Under the pieces are notes generated by a model. The model did no database searches. It was not told the DNA's origin and was given only the letters and a program-made list of their open reading frames with translations. 64,000 bases of DNA from AP-15 sp035538335 (GTDB lineage: Bacteria; Pseudomonadota; Alphaproteobacteria; ATCC43930; CGMCC-115725). Of this stretch, positions 51,321 through 59,072 are shown piece after piece; the stretch's first letter is position 1; each line of letters starts with the position of its first letter. Location: NCBI GenBank assembly GCA_035538335.1, contig DATLKN010000031.1, positions 71,523 through 135,522 of the forward strand, read 5' to 3'. Position numbers and translations under genes: made by a program.

Positions 51321-52200
51321 TCCGTCGTTCCCGCGAAGGCGGGAACCCAGAGCCCCGAAGTTCCGCCGCCGGCCCTGGACCCCCGCTTGCGCGGGGGCGA
51401 CGAGAGCCGATCGATTCGATAGCCGCCGTCACCGCAAGCGCGTCGGCGAGCGCGCCCGGATCGTGCGTGCGGATGAAATCGACGCCGCGGCCGGCGGCGT
51501 AGAGCTCGGCGGCAAGGCTCGCCGGGCCGAGTTCGGCGGAGTTCTCGCGGTGGGTCAAAGCCTGCAGAAAGGATTTGCGCGACACCGAGACGAGGACAGG
51601 CAGCCCGTAGCGGCGCTTCAACCGGCCGATGCCGCGCAGAACGGCGAGCGAGGCGTCGGCGCGACGACTGAGAAAGAACCCCATGCCCGGGTCGAGGATC
51701 AGCCGCTCGCGGGCGATGCCGGCGCTCGTCAGCGCCGCGACCCGGGCGTCGAAAAATTTGTCGATCCGCCGCCAAATCGCCCTGCCGCCGATGTCGAGAA
51801 GCTGCGCCCGGCCGCGGCCCTGCGCCGCATGCATGACGACGAGCCGCGCCTTCGCCGCCGCCAGTTCCGGATAGAGCGAGCGGTCGGGGAAGCCCTGGAT
51901 GTCGTTCAGATAGGCGACACCGCGGGCGATCGCCCAGCGCTGCGTCTTGCCTGCGAAGCTGTCGATCGACAGCGCGATGCCGCGCTCGTGCAGCGTGTCG
52001 ACGACGGGATCGAGCCGGCGGATCTCTTCCTGGGGGCTGACCGCGGCGGCGGCGACGTTGCTCGCCGCCGCGCCGAGATCGATGACCCCGGCTCCGGCCG
52101 CGGCGAGCCGCAGCGCCTGCTCGACTGCGGCCGCCGGGTCGAGGTAGCGGCCGCCGTCCGAGAACGAATCCTCGGTAATGTTGACGATGCCGAAGATCAT
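51304..52200 (-). CDS. folP: Dihydropteroate synthase, Sul-like
   Basis: A 298-residue DHPS that joins p-aminobenzoate to the pterin precursor in folate synthesis. The order of motifs is that of the sulfonamide-resistance enzymes Sul1-3: FGIVNITEDSFSDGGRYLDP, IDLGAAASNVAAAAVSPQEE, SIDSFAGKTQRWAIARGV, YLNDIQGFPDRSLYP, RLVVMHAAQG, RLILDPGMGFFLSRR, LVSVSRKSFLQ and LGPASLAAELYAAGRGVD. folB lies 23 bp upstream, typical of a chromosomal pathway gene. The last ~30 residues (RRPRASGGPGPAAELRGSGF and so on) come from a family C repeat. Ends antisense inside the enoyl-CoA hydratase gene. Confidence 0.93.
   Translation of the reverse strand: MIFGIVNITEDSFSDGGRYLDPAAAVEQALRLAAAGAGVIDLGAAASNVAAAAVSPQEEIRRLDPVVDTLHERGIALSIDSFAGKTQRWAIARGVAYLNDIQGFPDRSLYPELAAAKARLVVMHAAQGRGRAQLLDIGGRAIWRRIDKFFDARVAALTSAGIARERLILDPGMGFFLSRRADASLAVLRGIGRLKRRYGLPVLVSVSRKSFLQALTHRENSAELGPASLAAELYAAGRGVDFIRTHDPGALADALAVTAAIESIGSRRPRASGGPGPAAELRGSGFPPSRERRITRRR
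51323..51402. repeat. Palindromic repeat, family C, forming the folP 3' end
   Basis: CGTCGTTCCCGCGAAGGCGG GAACCCAGAG, then CTGGACCCCCGCTTGCGCGG GGGCGACGAG. Two hairpins, TTCCCGCGAAGGCGGGAA and CCCCCGCTTGCGCGGGGG, with inverted outer ends. The folP reading frame passes through the whole element on the minus strand. Confidence 0.8.
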
Positions 52201-52223
52201 CGGCGACGCGCCCTCTGCTGAGG

Positions 52224-52640
52224 TCACGGCTGGCGGGCGCGTTCGAGCACCGCGCCGACGCCTTCGGCATCGGGGAAGACGTCGAGCTTCTCGACCCAGA
52301 CCCGCACCCGCTCGACCTTCGGGTCGGCGAAGCAGGCGGTGCAGATGCGCTCGGCGAAGCCCTCGCACAGGTCGATATGGCCCGAGCGCGCGATCTCGCG
52401 GATCGCCGCCACGATCTTTTCGTAATTGACGATGCGCCGCCGCTCCTCGCCGGGAAAGGCGGCCGCCGCGACGAGATCGACGGAGATCCGCACGCGCTGC
52501 TTCTCCTCGCGCTCGCGCCGGCGGATGCCGATCGAGGCGAGCAGCACGAGGCCGCGGATCGTCACCGTGTAGCGCGCCTGCGAGACGGGCGCGGCGAGGG
52601 CGGGTGCGACGGCGCCCGGGGTCGGGCCGCTTTTGATCAT
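52224..52640 (-). CDS. folB: Dihydroneopterin aldolase FolB
   Basis: A 138-residue FolB, which splits dihydroneopterin to the hydroxymethylpterin used by folP. Its core is intact: YTVTIRGLVLLASIGIRRRE with the family-typical Gly-Ile turn, RVRISVDLVAAAAFPGEERR, NYEKIVAAIREIARSGH and HIDLCEGFAERICTACFADP with the catalytic region, then VRVWVEKLDVFPDAEGVGA. The N-terminal ~20 residues are a proline/alanine-rich extension. ATG 52640 has GGTGAGG before it. Directly upstream of folP (23-bp gap), so the two are an operon. Confidence 0.9.
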   Translation of the reverse strand: MIKSGPTPGAVAPALAAPVSQARYTVTIRGLVLLASIGIRRREREEKQRVRISVDLVAAAAFPGEERRRIVNYEKIVAAIREIARSGHIDLCEGFAERICTACFADPKVERVRVWVEKLDVFPDAEGVGAVLERARQP

Positions 52641-52748
52641 CGCCTCACCATGACGGAGCGCGCCGCCGACGGCAATCCGCCCGTCGGCATATGCGCGCGA
52701 AGTTTCCCGCATGCTATGCTCAGCGGACAAAGCGAAGGGATCGGGTCG

Positions 52749-53006
52749 ATGGGCTTTATCTACTTCATCATCGGCGTCGTCGTCGGCTTGTCGCTGCTCG
52801 CGGCGCTGCCGCTCTTTGTCGCGATACTCGGCGTCGTGCTCGCCATCGCCTTTGTCGTCGCGCTGCCGCTGTTCCTCTCGGCCCTGATCCTTGTCGGCAT
52901 CATCGCGGTGACCCCGGCGCTCGCCTATGGTCTCGCGATCGCGGTGCTGATCATCATCCTGTGGACGAGCGATCGCCGGCGTCGGCCGTCGGGCGGCAGC
53001 GGCTGA
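52749..53006 (+). CDS. Small membrane protein, 85 aa
   Basis: The product is three hydrophobic helices nearly back to back: GFIYFIIGVVVGLSLLAALP, LFVAILGVVLAIAFVVALPL and ALILVGIIAVTPALAYGLAI, followed by a basic cytoplasmic tail SDRRRRPSGGSG. I recognise no family. Divergent from folB, and 39 bp upstream of mscL on the same strand, so both may be induced with the same promoter. Possibly a membrane-stress protein, by neighbourhood only. Confidence 0.6.
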   Translation: MGFIYFIIGVVVGLSLLAALPLFVAILGVVLAIAFVVALPLFLSALILVGIIAVTPALAYGLAIAVLIIILWTSDRRRRPSGGSG

Positions 53007-53045
53007 AGCGCGCCGGCGCGGGACATCCTTCAGGGGAGAGGCAAG

Positions 53046-53462
53046 ATGTGGCGCGAATTCCGGGATTTCGCGATACGCGGCAACGTCGTCGACCTCGCGG
53101 TCGGCATCATCCTCGGCGTCGCCTTCACGACGATCGTCAATTCGCTCGTCAAGGACGTGCTGATGCCGCCGCTCGGGCTGTTGATCGGCGGCATCGACTT
53201 CACGAACTTTTTCGTGACTCTGAAGGGCGGCTCGTACTCGACGCTCGCCGCGGCGCAAGCGGCCGGTGCGGTGACGCTCAACTACGGGCTGTTCATCAAC
53301 GCCATCGTCCGCTTCGTCATCGTCGCCTTCGCGATCTTCATCCTCGTCAAGCAGATCAACCGGCTCAAAAAAGAAACGCCTCCGGCGCCGGCCGCGCCGG
53401 CCCCGGAGGTCGTCATTCTCGGCGAGATCCGCGATATACTGAAGGAAGGGGCGCCGCGCTGA
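53046..53462 (+). CDS. mscL: Large-conductance mechanosensitive channel MscL
   Basis: A 138-residue MscL. It opens under hypo-osmotic stress and releases solutes. The N-terminal amphipathic helix MWREFRDFAIRGNVVDLAVG, first membrane helix IILGVAFTTIVNSLVKDVLM, the periplasmic loop GLLIGGIDFTNFFVTLKGGS, second helix NAIVRFVIVAFAIFILVKQI and the C-terminal helical bundle region with PEVVILGEIRDILKEG are all present. Strong GGGGAGAGG site before ATG 53046. Convergent with the WxxGxW protein gene. Confidence 0.96.
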   Translation: MWREFRDFAIRGNVVDLAVGIILGVAFTTIVNSLVKDVLMPPLGLLIGGIDFTNFFVTLKGGSYSTLAAAQAAGAVTLNYGLFINAIVRFVIVAFAIFILVKQINRLKKETPPAPAAPAPEVVILGEIRDILKEGAPR

Positions 53463-53483
53463 ACCGCGCCGCGCCCGTCATGG

Positions 53484-53822
53484 CTAGCGCCAGTGGCCGC
53501 GGACGTAGACCCAGCCGCGCGGACGGTGGGCCCAGTGACCGGGGACCCATGCGGCGCCAACGCGCGGCCCGCGGACGTAGCGGCCGCCCACCCACACCCA
53601 GCGGCCGCCGCGCCAGTCCCAGCGCCCGGGATGCCACGCCCAGCCGGGGCCCGGCCGCGGCGGCACCACCTCGACGCGTGCCACCGGCGGTCCGACGCGG
53701 ACATAGACTTGCGCCATCGTGGGGGTCATGGCGGCGAGAACGGCGACGACGGCGACGGCGCTGAAGGCCCGGCGGATATTGCGGGCGGCGAGGCGCCCGC
53801 CGGAGATTTGACGAATTTCCAT
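53484..53822 (-). CDS. YXWGXW-repeat-containing secreted protein
   Basis: A 112-residue exported protein. A Sec signal (FSAVAVVAVLAAMTPTMAQV) is followed by repeats WHPGRWDWRGGRWVWVGGRY, WVPGHWAHRPRGWVYVRGHW, a tryptophan- and glycine-rich pattern of the YXWGXW (BcpO-related) family, found near the cell surface and of unknown function. The N-terminal ~20 residues before the signal may be an over-long start. Directly upstream on the same strand is a palindrome (53844-53860). Confidence 0.82.
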   Translation of the reverse strand: MEIRQISGGRLAARNIRRAFSAVAVVAVLAAMTPTMAQVYVRVGPPVARVEVVPPRPGPGWAWHPGRWDWRGGRWVWVGGRYVRGPRVGAAWVPGHWAHRPRGWVYVRGHWR

Positions 53823-53843
53823 AGTTACACCCGATCGAATTTC

Positions 53844-53860
53844 ATCACAGTACTGGTGAT
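53844..53860. promoter_or_regulatory. Imperfect palindrome upstream of the YXWGXW gene (candidate operator)
   Basis: ATCACAGTACTGGTGAT has a perfect CAGTACTG core and near-symmetric flanks (ATCAC / GTGAT, one base off centre). It lies in the only AT-rich stretch between the YXWGXW and VOC genes, 22-38 bp upstream of the former start. It could bind a dimeric regulator. Position-based inference. Confidence 0.3.
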
Positions 53861-53876
53861 TACTCGGGCAATAGTA

Positions 53877-54455
53877 TCAAGTCAACAGCACGTCCCGCAG
53901 CGAGCCGTCGAGCAAACTTGTGTCCTGGCCGCGCACCGGATCGGCGATCGCCGCGGCGAGGCTCTTCGCCCCTTTCCATTCCGCTGCTGGCCGCGCCCGG
54001 CCCTCGCTGCCGATCTGATCGATGCCCCAATAGATCTCGAGCCGGTGATCGTCGGGGTCGCGGAATTCGACGGCGATCTGGCAGCCGGCGCGGCGTCGTC
54101 CGGCGAAGTCGATCGGCACCGCGTGGCGGCGCAGATGAGCGAAGGCGCGCACGACCTCGTCGAGGCTGCCGACTTCGAAGGCGATGTGGTTGAGGTCGCG
54201 GCTCGCCGCCGGCTCCCCGTGCGAGCCGACGAGCGCAATCCCGTGGTGATCGGGATTGCAGCGCAGAAACACCATGCCGCCCGGCACCATCTCCTCGGGA
54301 TAGGCGTCGGAGACCTGAAAGCCGAGAATCTCGGTATAGAACCGCGTCGAGTGCGCGACGTCGCGCACGTTCAGGACGACATGGCCGATCTTGCCGATGC
54401 GGAACGGCAGGCCTTTGGGGCGCGCCAGCCGCTTCACCTCTTCCGGGTCGTACAT
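53877..54455 (-). CDS. VOC family protein (extradiol-dioxygenase-like fold)
   Basis: A 192-residue VOC protein. First half: IGKIGHVVLNVRDVAHSTRF, in which the histidine is the first metal ligand, and YTEILGFQVSDAYPEEMVPG. Second half: DLNHIAFEVGSLDEVVRAFA with the second histidine and VEFRDPDDHRLEIYWGI with the glutamate ligand, giving a full 2-His-1-carboxylate set. It probably binds Fe(II) or Mn(II) and acts on an aromatic or oxygenated substrate; this is inferred from the ligands. ATG 54455 has AGGAAG upstream. Same strand as the aminotransferase, 16 bp upstream. Confidence 0.87.
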   Translation of the reverse strand: MYDPEEVKRLARPKGLPFRIGKIGHVVLNVRDVAHSTRFYTEILGFQVSDAYPEEMVPGGMVFLRCNPDHHGIALVGSHGEPAASRDLNHIAFEVGSLDEVVRAFAHLRRHAVPIDFAGRRRAGCQIAVEFRDPDDHRLEIYWGIDQIGSEGRARPAAEWKGAKSLAAAIADPVRGQDTSLLDGSLRDVLLT

Positions 54456-54471
54456 GTTCTTCCTCGCTTTC

Positions 54472-55629
54472 CTAGTCGCCGCCGCCGGCGAAGAGCGGTC
54501 CGAGCTCGGCGAGGCGGCGATAATCCTCGATCTCATTGTAGATCTGCGCCGAGACGCGAATCCACAGGCCGCCGTCGAGCAGCATGACCCCGGCGCGGAT
54601 GTGGTGCTCGTCGAGGATGCGGTAAGCCGCCTGGCGCGCCGCCGCGGTTTGCGGCCATGCTCCGGGCAATCTGAGCGAGGCCATCGCGGCGCAAAACTCC
54701 GGCGCCGCCGCCATCTCGCTGTGCCAGGCCTCGGCCAGCATCCGCCCGGCGCTCGTCGCCAGCGCGCGGTTGCGCTCGCGCAGCCCCTGCGGCCCCGCGG
54801 CCGCGAGGAAATCGAGCGCCGCGGGCGCCGCGAGCCACGCGGAATTGTCGCGCGTGCCGCAATAGTCGAATTCGGCGGCGAAGCCTTGCCCGAGATAATG
54901 CGAAATCGCCACCGGGTGCAACTCGCGCTGCTGCTCGGGGGCGCACCACAGCACGGCCGTCCCCTTGGCCGCAAAGGCCCATTTGTGCAGGTTGCCGACA
55001 TACCAATCGACGCCGAGGGCGGGCACGTCGAGCGCGATCTGCCCCGGCGCGTGGGCGCCGTCCACGGCCACCGGGACGTCCGCGGCGCGGCAGATCGCCG
55101 TCATCTCGGCGATCGGCAGCACGACGCCGCCCGCCGAGGTGATGTGGTCGAGAGCGGCGAGGCGCGTCTTCGGGCCGAGCGCCGCCCGCAAGGCCGCCAG
55201 CAACCGCTCCGGGTCGCGGAACGGCACCGGCACCGGAATGGAGCGCACGCGCGCGCCGCGGCGGCCGGCGTGATGGCCGAGCGCGTTGGCGACGGCGCCG
55301 TAGACCTGCGAAAGGCAGAGGACCTCGTCGCCGGGCTCGAGGTCGAGCGAGCGCAGGATCGCGTTCGTGCCGGCGGTCGCGTTCTCGACAAAAGCCCAGT
55401 CCTCGGGCGCGCCGCCGAGAAAGCCGGCGACGCGGCCCGCCGCCTCGCGCAGCCGAAGCGGCAGCTCGCGCCGGAAGAAGCCGGGCGGGTCCGCCTCCAT
55501 GCGGGCGCGCCATTCTTCGGCCGCGGCGAGCACTCTGCGCGGCGTCGCGCCGTAGCCGCCGTGGTTCAGATGGTCGATCCCGTCGGCGAGCCCGAACTCG
55601 CGCCGCATCGCGCGTCCGAAACCGCTCAT
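54472..55629 (-). CDS. Class V aminotransferase-fold PLP enzyme (isopenicillin-N-epimerase-like)
   Basis: A 385-residue PLP enzyme. It opens with MRREFGLADGIDHLNHGGYG and carries a NATAGTNAILRSLDLEPGDE segment (phosphate cup), VAVDGAHAPGQIALDVPALG with the PLP-ring aspartate, and the Schiff-base lysine in WYVGNLHKWAFAAKG. This motif set matches the isopenicillin N epimerase / cysteine desulfurase-like group. Reaction could be a racemisation, epimerisation or desulfuration; not readable. Its VOC neighbour is 16 bp downstream on the same strand. Divergent from the RraA gene. Confidence 0.9.
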   Translation of the reverse strand: MSGFGRAMRREFGLADGIDHLNHGGYGATPRRVLAAAEEWRARMEADPPGFFRRELPLRLREAAGRVAGFLGGAPEDWAFVENATAGTNAILRSLDLEPGDEVLCLSQVYGAVANALGHHAGRRGARVRSIPVPVPFRDPERLLAALRAALGPKTRLAALDHITSAGGVVLPIAEMTAICRAADVPVAVDGAHAPGQIALDVPALGVDWYVGNLHKWAFAAKGTAVLWCAPEQQRELHPVAISHYLGQGFAAEFDYCGTRDNSAWLAAPAALDFLAAAGPQGLRERNRALATSAGRMLAEAWHSEMAAAPEFCAAMASLRLPGAWPQTAAARQAAYRILDEHHIRAGVMLLDGGLWIRVSAQIYNEIEDYRRLAELGPLFAGGGD

Positions 55630-55715
55630 GCCGCCCGCCGCCGAAAGCGCTTGATCCGGCCGGCCGATGTCAATAAAGGCTGCGCTCCGCCAAACTCGCG
55701 CCGAAGGGAGCCGCC

Positions 55716-56423
55716 ATGCCCGCCCTGCCAGACCCCGCCCAGCTCGAAGCGCTGCGCGCCTGGGACACGCCGACGATCTGCAACGCGCTCGAGTTGGTCG
55801 TGCCGGCGCGCCGCGCGATCGGCTTCGTCCGCCGGCCGCTCGTCGCCGCCTTCCCGGACATGAAGCCGGTCGTCGGCTTCGCGCGCACCGCGACGATCCG
55901 CTCGCGCGAGCCGCATCCGCGCCCGCGCGAGGAGGCGACGCGGGTGCGGCTCGCCTATTACGAGCACATCGCCGCGCCGCCGCTGCCGAGCATCGCGGTA
56001 TTGCAGGACATCGACGCGCCGGACGGCGGCTTCGGCGCCTTCTGGGGCGAGGTGCAGACGCATGTCCACAAGGGGCTCGGCTGCGCCGGCGTCGTCACCG
56101 ACGGCTCGGTGCGCGACATCGACGCGATGGCACCCGATTTCTTCGTGCTGGCGGGCTCGATCATGCCGTCGCATGCGCATGTCCACCTCGTCGATATCGC
56201 GGTCACGGTCAGCGTCGCCGGCATGGTCGTCTCGCCCGGCGATCTGATCCATGCCGACCGGCACGGCGCGGTAGTGATCCCGCCCGACGCGGTCGCCGAG
56301 ATCCCAAAGGCGGCGGCGCTCTTGGCGCGCCGCGAAAAGGTCATCATCGACGCCTCGAAACAGCCCGGCTTTTCGGTCGAGCGGCTGCGCCGGGCCTTCG
56401 CCGAGGTCGAGGAGATTCATTGA
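55716..56423 (+). CDS. RraA family protein (4-hydroxy-4-methyl-2-oxoglutarate aldolase-like)
   Basis: A 235-residue RraA-fold protein. Diagnostic segments are LRAWDTPTICNALELVVPAR near the start, GFGAFWGEVQTHVHKGLGCA, GVVTDGSVRDIDAMAPDFFV with the metal-binding DGSVRD and VSVAGMVVSPGDLIHADRHG with the second motif. Members are either aldolases (HMG aldolase) or RNase E regulators; the length and the GxVTDGxxRD site favour a metal-dependent aldolase or decarboxylase. GGAGCC precedes ATG 55716. Divergent from the PLP enzyme. A short repeat fragment with GGGTCCTGGCCTGAGCCGGG follows. Confidence 0.9.
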   Translation: MPALPDPAQLEALRAWDTPTICNALELVVPARRAIGFVRRPLVAAFPDMKPVVGFARTATIRSREPHPRPREEATRVRLAYYEHIAAPPLPSIAVLQDIDAPDGGFGAFWGEVQTHVHKGLGCAGVVTDGSVRDIDAMAPDFFVLAGSIMPSHAHVHLVDIAVTVSVAGMVVSPGDLIHADRHGAVVIPPDAVAEIPKAAALLARREKVIIDASKQPGFSVERLRRAFAEVEEIH

Positions 56424-56473
56424 GCTAAGGCGCCTCCACGGGTCCTGGCCTGAGCCGGGACGACAAGGAGGCG

Positions 56474-58441
56474 CTACAGCTCGACCTGGCCGCCGAGCTC
56501 GACGACGCGGTTCGGCGGAATATTGAAGAACTCCGTGGCGTCGAGCGCGACGTTCGACAAGAGGATGAACAGCCGGTCGCGCCAGCGGAAGAAATCGCGG
56601 CGGCGGGGCCGAATGCGCAACCGTTCGCGGCCGATGAAGAACGAGGTCTCCATCAGGTTGAAGCGGAAATTGCGCACCCGGCACTGCGCCAGCGCCCGCA
56701 TGATGTTGGGCTGGTCCATGAAGCCGTAGCGCAGGCGGATCGTATAGAAGCCTTTCGGCAATTCGCCGATGCCGAGGCGCTGCTCTTCGGGGACGTGCGG
56801 CACGTCCTCGGTCTCGACGTTCATCAGCACGACCCGCTCGTGCAATGCTTTGTAGTGCTTCAGCGCGTGCAACAGCGCGAGCGGCACGACGTTCGGGTCG
56901 CGCGTCAGGAACACGGCAGTCCCCGGCACGCGCACAGGTTTTCCGTCCCTGATCTGCAAATCGACGAATTCCCGCAGCGGCAGCGCGTTGCGGGCGCGCT
57001 GCTCGCCGAGCAGCCTGCGGCCGCGCCACCAGGTTCCCATGACCGCGAAGACGAGCAGCGCGACCGAGATCGGGAACCAACCGCCCTCGGCGATCTTCAA
57101 CAGGTTGGCGGTCAGGAAGGTCAGATCGACGAGACCGAAGAAGCCGAACAGCGGCACCGCGACGGCGAGGCTCCAGCCCTGGCTGCGCATGTGGATGAAG
57201 GCGAGCCCTGTGGTGATCGCCATCATGCCGCTGACCGCGATGCCGTAGGCGGAGCCGAGATTGTCCGAGGTCTGGAACCACAGGACGAGGAGGATTACCG
57301 CGATCAAGAGCCCGATGTTGACCCGCGGCACATAGACTTGGCCGATCTCGGTTTCGGAGGTGTGGCGGACTTCGAGCCGCGGCAGGTAGCCCAACTGGAT
57401 CGCTTGGCGGGTGATCGAGAAGGCGCCCGATATGACTGCCTGCGAAGCGATGATCGTCGCCACCGTGGCGAGGCCGACGAGCGGGTAAAGGCCCCATTTC
57501 GGCGCCAGCAGGTAGAACGGATTCTGGACCGTCTCCGGATGCAGCAAGAGCAGAGCGCCCTGCCCGAAGTAATTGAGCACCAAGGCCGGGAAGACGAGCC
57601 GCAGCCAGGCGCGGCGCAACGCGCTGCGGCCGAAATGCCCCATATCGGCATAGAGCGTCTCGGTGCCGGTTACCGCCAGAAACACCGCGCCGAGCATGAA
57701 GAAGCCGCGCACCGGGTCGTCGGCGAGCGCAATCACACCGTAGCTCGGATTGAAGGCCAGGAGGATGTGCGGATCCTGCACGATGCCCCAGATGCCCAGC
57801 GCGGCGAGCACCGCGAACCACAATACCATCACCGGGCCGAACATGCCGCCGACGGCCGCCGTGCCGGCGCGCTGCACGACGAAGAGGCCGGCGAGCACGA
57901 CAAGCGAGATCGGGATCACATACGGCTCGAAGAGCGGGGTGGCGACTTTGAGGCCTTCGACCGCACTCAATACCGAGATTGCCGGCGTGATGACGCCGTC
58001 GCCGTAGAAGAGGGCGGCGCCAACCAGCCCCGCGCCCATGATCCACAGAAACCGCTTCTGCCGCGGGTTCGTCGTGCGCAGCACAAGCGCCGTCAGCACC
58101 AGCAGTCCGCCCTCGCCGCGGTTGTCGGCGCGCATGATGACGAGCACGTATTTGACCGTGACGACCAGCGCCAGCGACCACACGATCAGCGACAGCGTGC
58201 CCAGGACGGCGTGCGCCCCGGTGTTGCCGTATTCGACCAGCGATTGCCGCACGGCGTAGAGCGGCGAGGTGCCGATATCGCCGTAGACGACGCCGAGCGC
58301 CGCGAGCGTTAGGCTCTGCCGGAGCCGGCGCTGGGCTGCGATAGGTTCGACCGCCGCATCTTGCATGGCTCGGTCCGATCCGTCCGCCTCTTTAACGTTC
58401 GGCCCGGCAACCTCGCTCATTCGCGCCGGCATATCTCGCAT
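56474..58441 (-). CDS. kup: Low-affinity potassium transporter Kup
   Basis: A 655-residue K+ uptake protein. Twelve membrane helices in the first ~440 residues, with GVVYGDIGTSPLYAVRQSLV near residue 50, the acidic region ALFYGDGVITPAISVLSAVE, LAVTGTETLYADMGHFGRSA and QAVISGAFSITRQAIQLGYL as the hallmark KUP blocks. The C-terminal half is a cytoplasmic domain (HERVVLMNVETEDVPHVPEE, FRFNLMETSFFIGRERLRIR, FFRWRDRLFILLSNVALDAT, EFFNIPPNRVVELG). The segment before helix 1 (about 45 residues) is longer than usual, and internal methionines 4 or 8 are alternatives. K+ uptake by proton symport. Confidence 0.94.
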   Translation of the reverse strand: MRDMPARMSEVAGPNVKEADGSDRAMQDAAVEPIAAQRRLRQSLTLAALGVVYGDIGTSPLYAVRQSLVEYGNTGAHAVLGTLSLIVWSLALVVTVKYVLVIMRADNRGEGGLLVLTALVLRTTNPRQKRFLWIMGAGLVGAALFYGDGVITPAISVLSAVEGLKVATPLFEPYVIPISLVVLAGLFVVQRAGTAAVGGMFGPVMVLWFAVLAALGIWGIVQDPHILLAFNPSYGVIALADDPVRGFFMLGAVFLAVTGTETLYADMGHFGRSALRRAWLRLVFPALVLNYFGQGALLLLHPETVQNPFYLLAPKWGLYPLVGLATVATIIASQAVISGAFSITRQAIQLGYLPRLEVRHTSETEIGQVYVPRVNIGLLIAVILLVLWFQTSDNLGSAYGIAVSGMMAITTGLAFIHMRSQGWSLAVAVPLFGFFGLVDLTFLTANLLKIAEGGWFPISVALLVFAVMGTWWRGRRLLGEQRARNALPLREFVDLQIRDGKPVRVPGTAVFLTRDPNVVPLALLHALKHYKALHERVVLMNVETEDVPHVPEEQRLGIGELPKGFYTIRLRYGFMDQPNIMRALAQCRVRNFRFNLMETSFFIGRERLRIRPRRRDFFRWRDRLFILLSNVALDATEFFNIPPNRVVELGGQVEL

Positions 58442-58523
58442 GTCTGTCGTTTGGGGAACCGGAGATTGCCCAGATCGCGCTCCGTTCGTCCAGCGATTCC
58501 GGCGAAACGGCGGGCGGTGCGGC

Positions 58524-58979
58524 TCAGCGGCGGTAGGTGCCGATCAGTTCGGCGCGGCCGATCGCGTAGGGACGGGCCGCTTCGAGGACGGCGAGCGCGG
58601 TCGCCGGCGGCTCCAGGTCGAGGTGCGGCCGGCTCAGCGCGAACAGGCGGAAACGGTAATGATGCGTGCCGCCGCCCGGCGGGCACGGGCCGCCATAGCC
58701 CCGGCGACCGAAATCGTTCCGCGCCTCGCGAAATTGCGCGGCCGGGCGGCCCGGCCCGTATCCCGCGGCGAGCCGCGTCGCCGTCGCCGCAATGTCGTAG
58801 GCGGCCCAATGGCGGAAGGTGCCCGAAGGCGCGTCCGGGTCCTCGACGAGGAGAACGAGGCTCTTCGTCCCGGCAGGCGCCCCGGACCACTCGAGCGGTG
58901 GCGAAATGTCGCTGCCGTCGCAGGTATATTCGGCCGGGATGTTGCCGCCGGGCGGAAAGGCCGGGCTCATCAGCATCAT
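58524..58979 (-). CDS. YbhB/YbcL-type PEBP (Raf-kinase-inhibitor-like) protein
   Basis: A 151-residue phosphatidylethanolamine-binding-fold protein. Blocks: IPAEYTCDGSDISPPLEWSG, SLVLLVEDPDAPSGTFRHWA with the DPDAP ligand-site motif, YDIAATATRLAAGYGPG, YGGPCPPGGGTHHYRFRLFA and the C-terminal AIGRAELIGTYRR. GxTHxYRF-like motif marks the bacterial YbhB branch. Function is unknown beyond ligand binding. ATG 58979 follows GAGGAGG. Divergent from the nitroreductase gene. Confidence 0.93.
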   Translation of the reverse strand: MMLMSPAFPPGGNIPAEYTCDGSDISPPLEWSGAPAGTKSLVLLVEDPDAPSGTFRHWAAYDIAATATRLAAGYGPGRPAAQFREARNDFGRRGYGGPCPPGGGTHHYRFRLFALSRPHLDLEPPATALAVLEAARPYAIGRAELIGTYRR

Positions 58980-59072
58980 GATCGGCGCCTCCTCGGAATC
59001 CGAGATATTCGATAAGGGATCGACCGGGCCCGCGCGCAAGCTATGCTGCGCGCGCTGACGGCGGAAAGGGGG

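Noticed and set aside
51304..52200. folP as an acquired sul gene on a mobile element
   Set aside because: Gene context (folB directly upstream), codon use and absence of integrase, transposase or ISCR sequences point to a native chromosomal gene.
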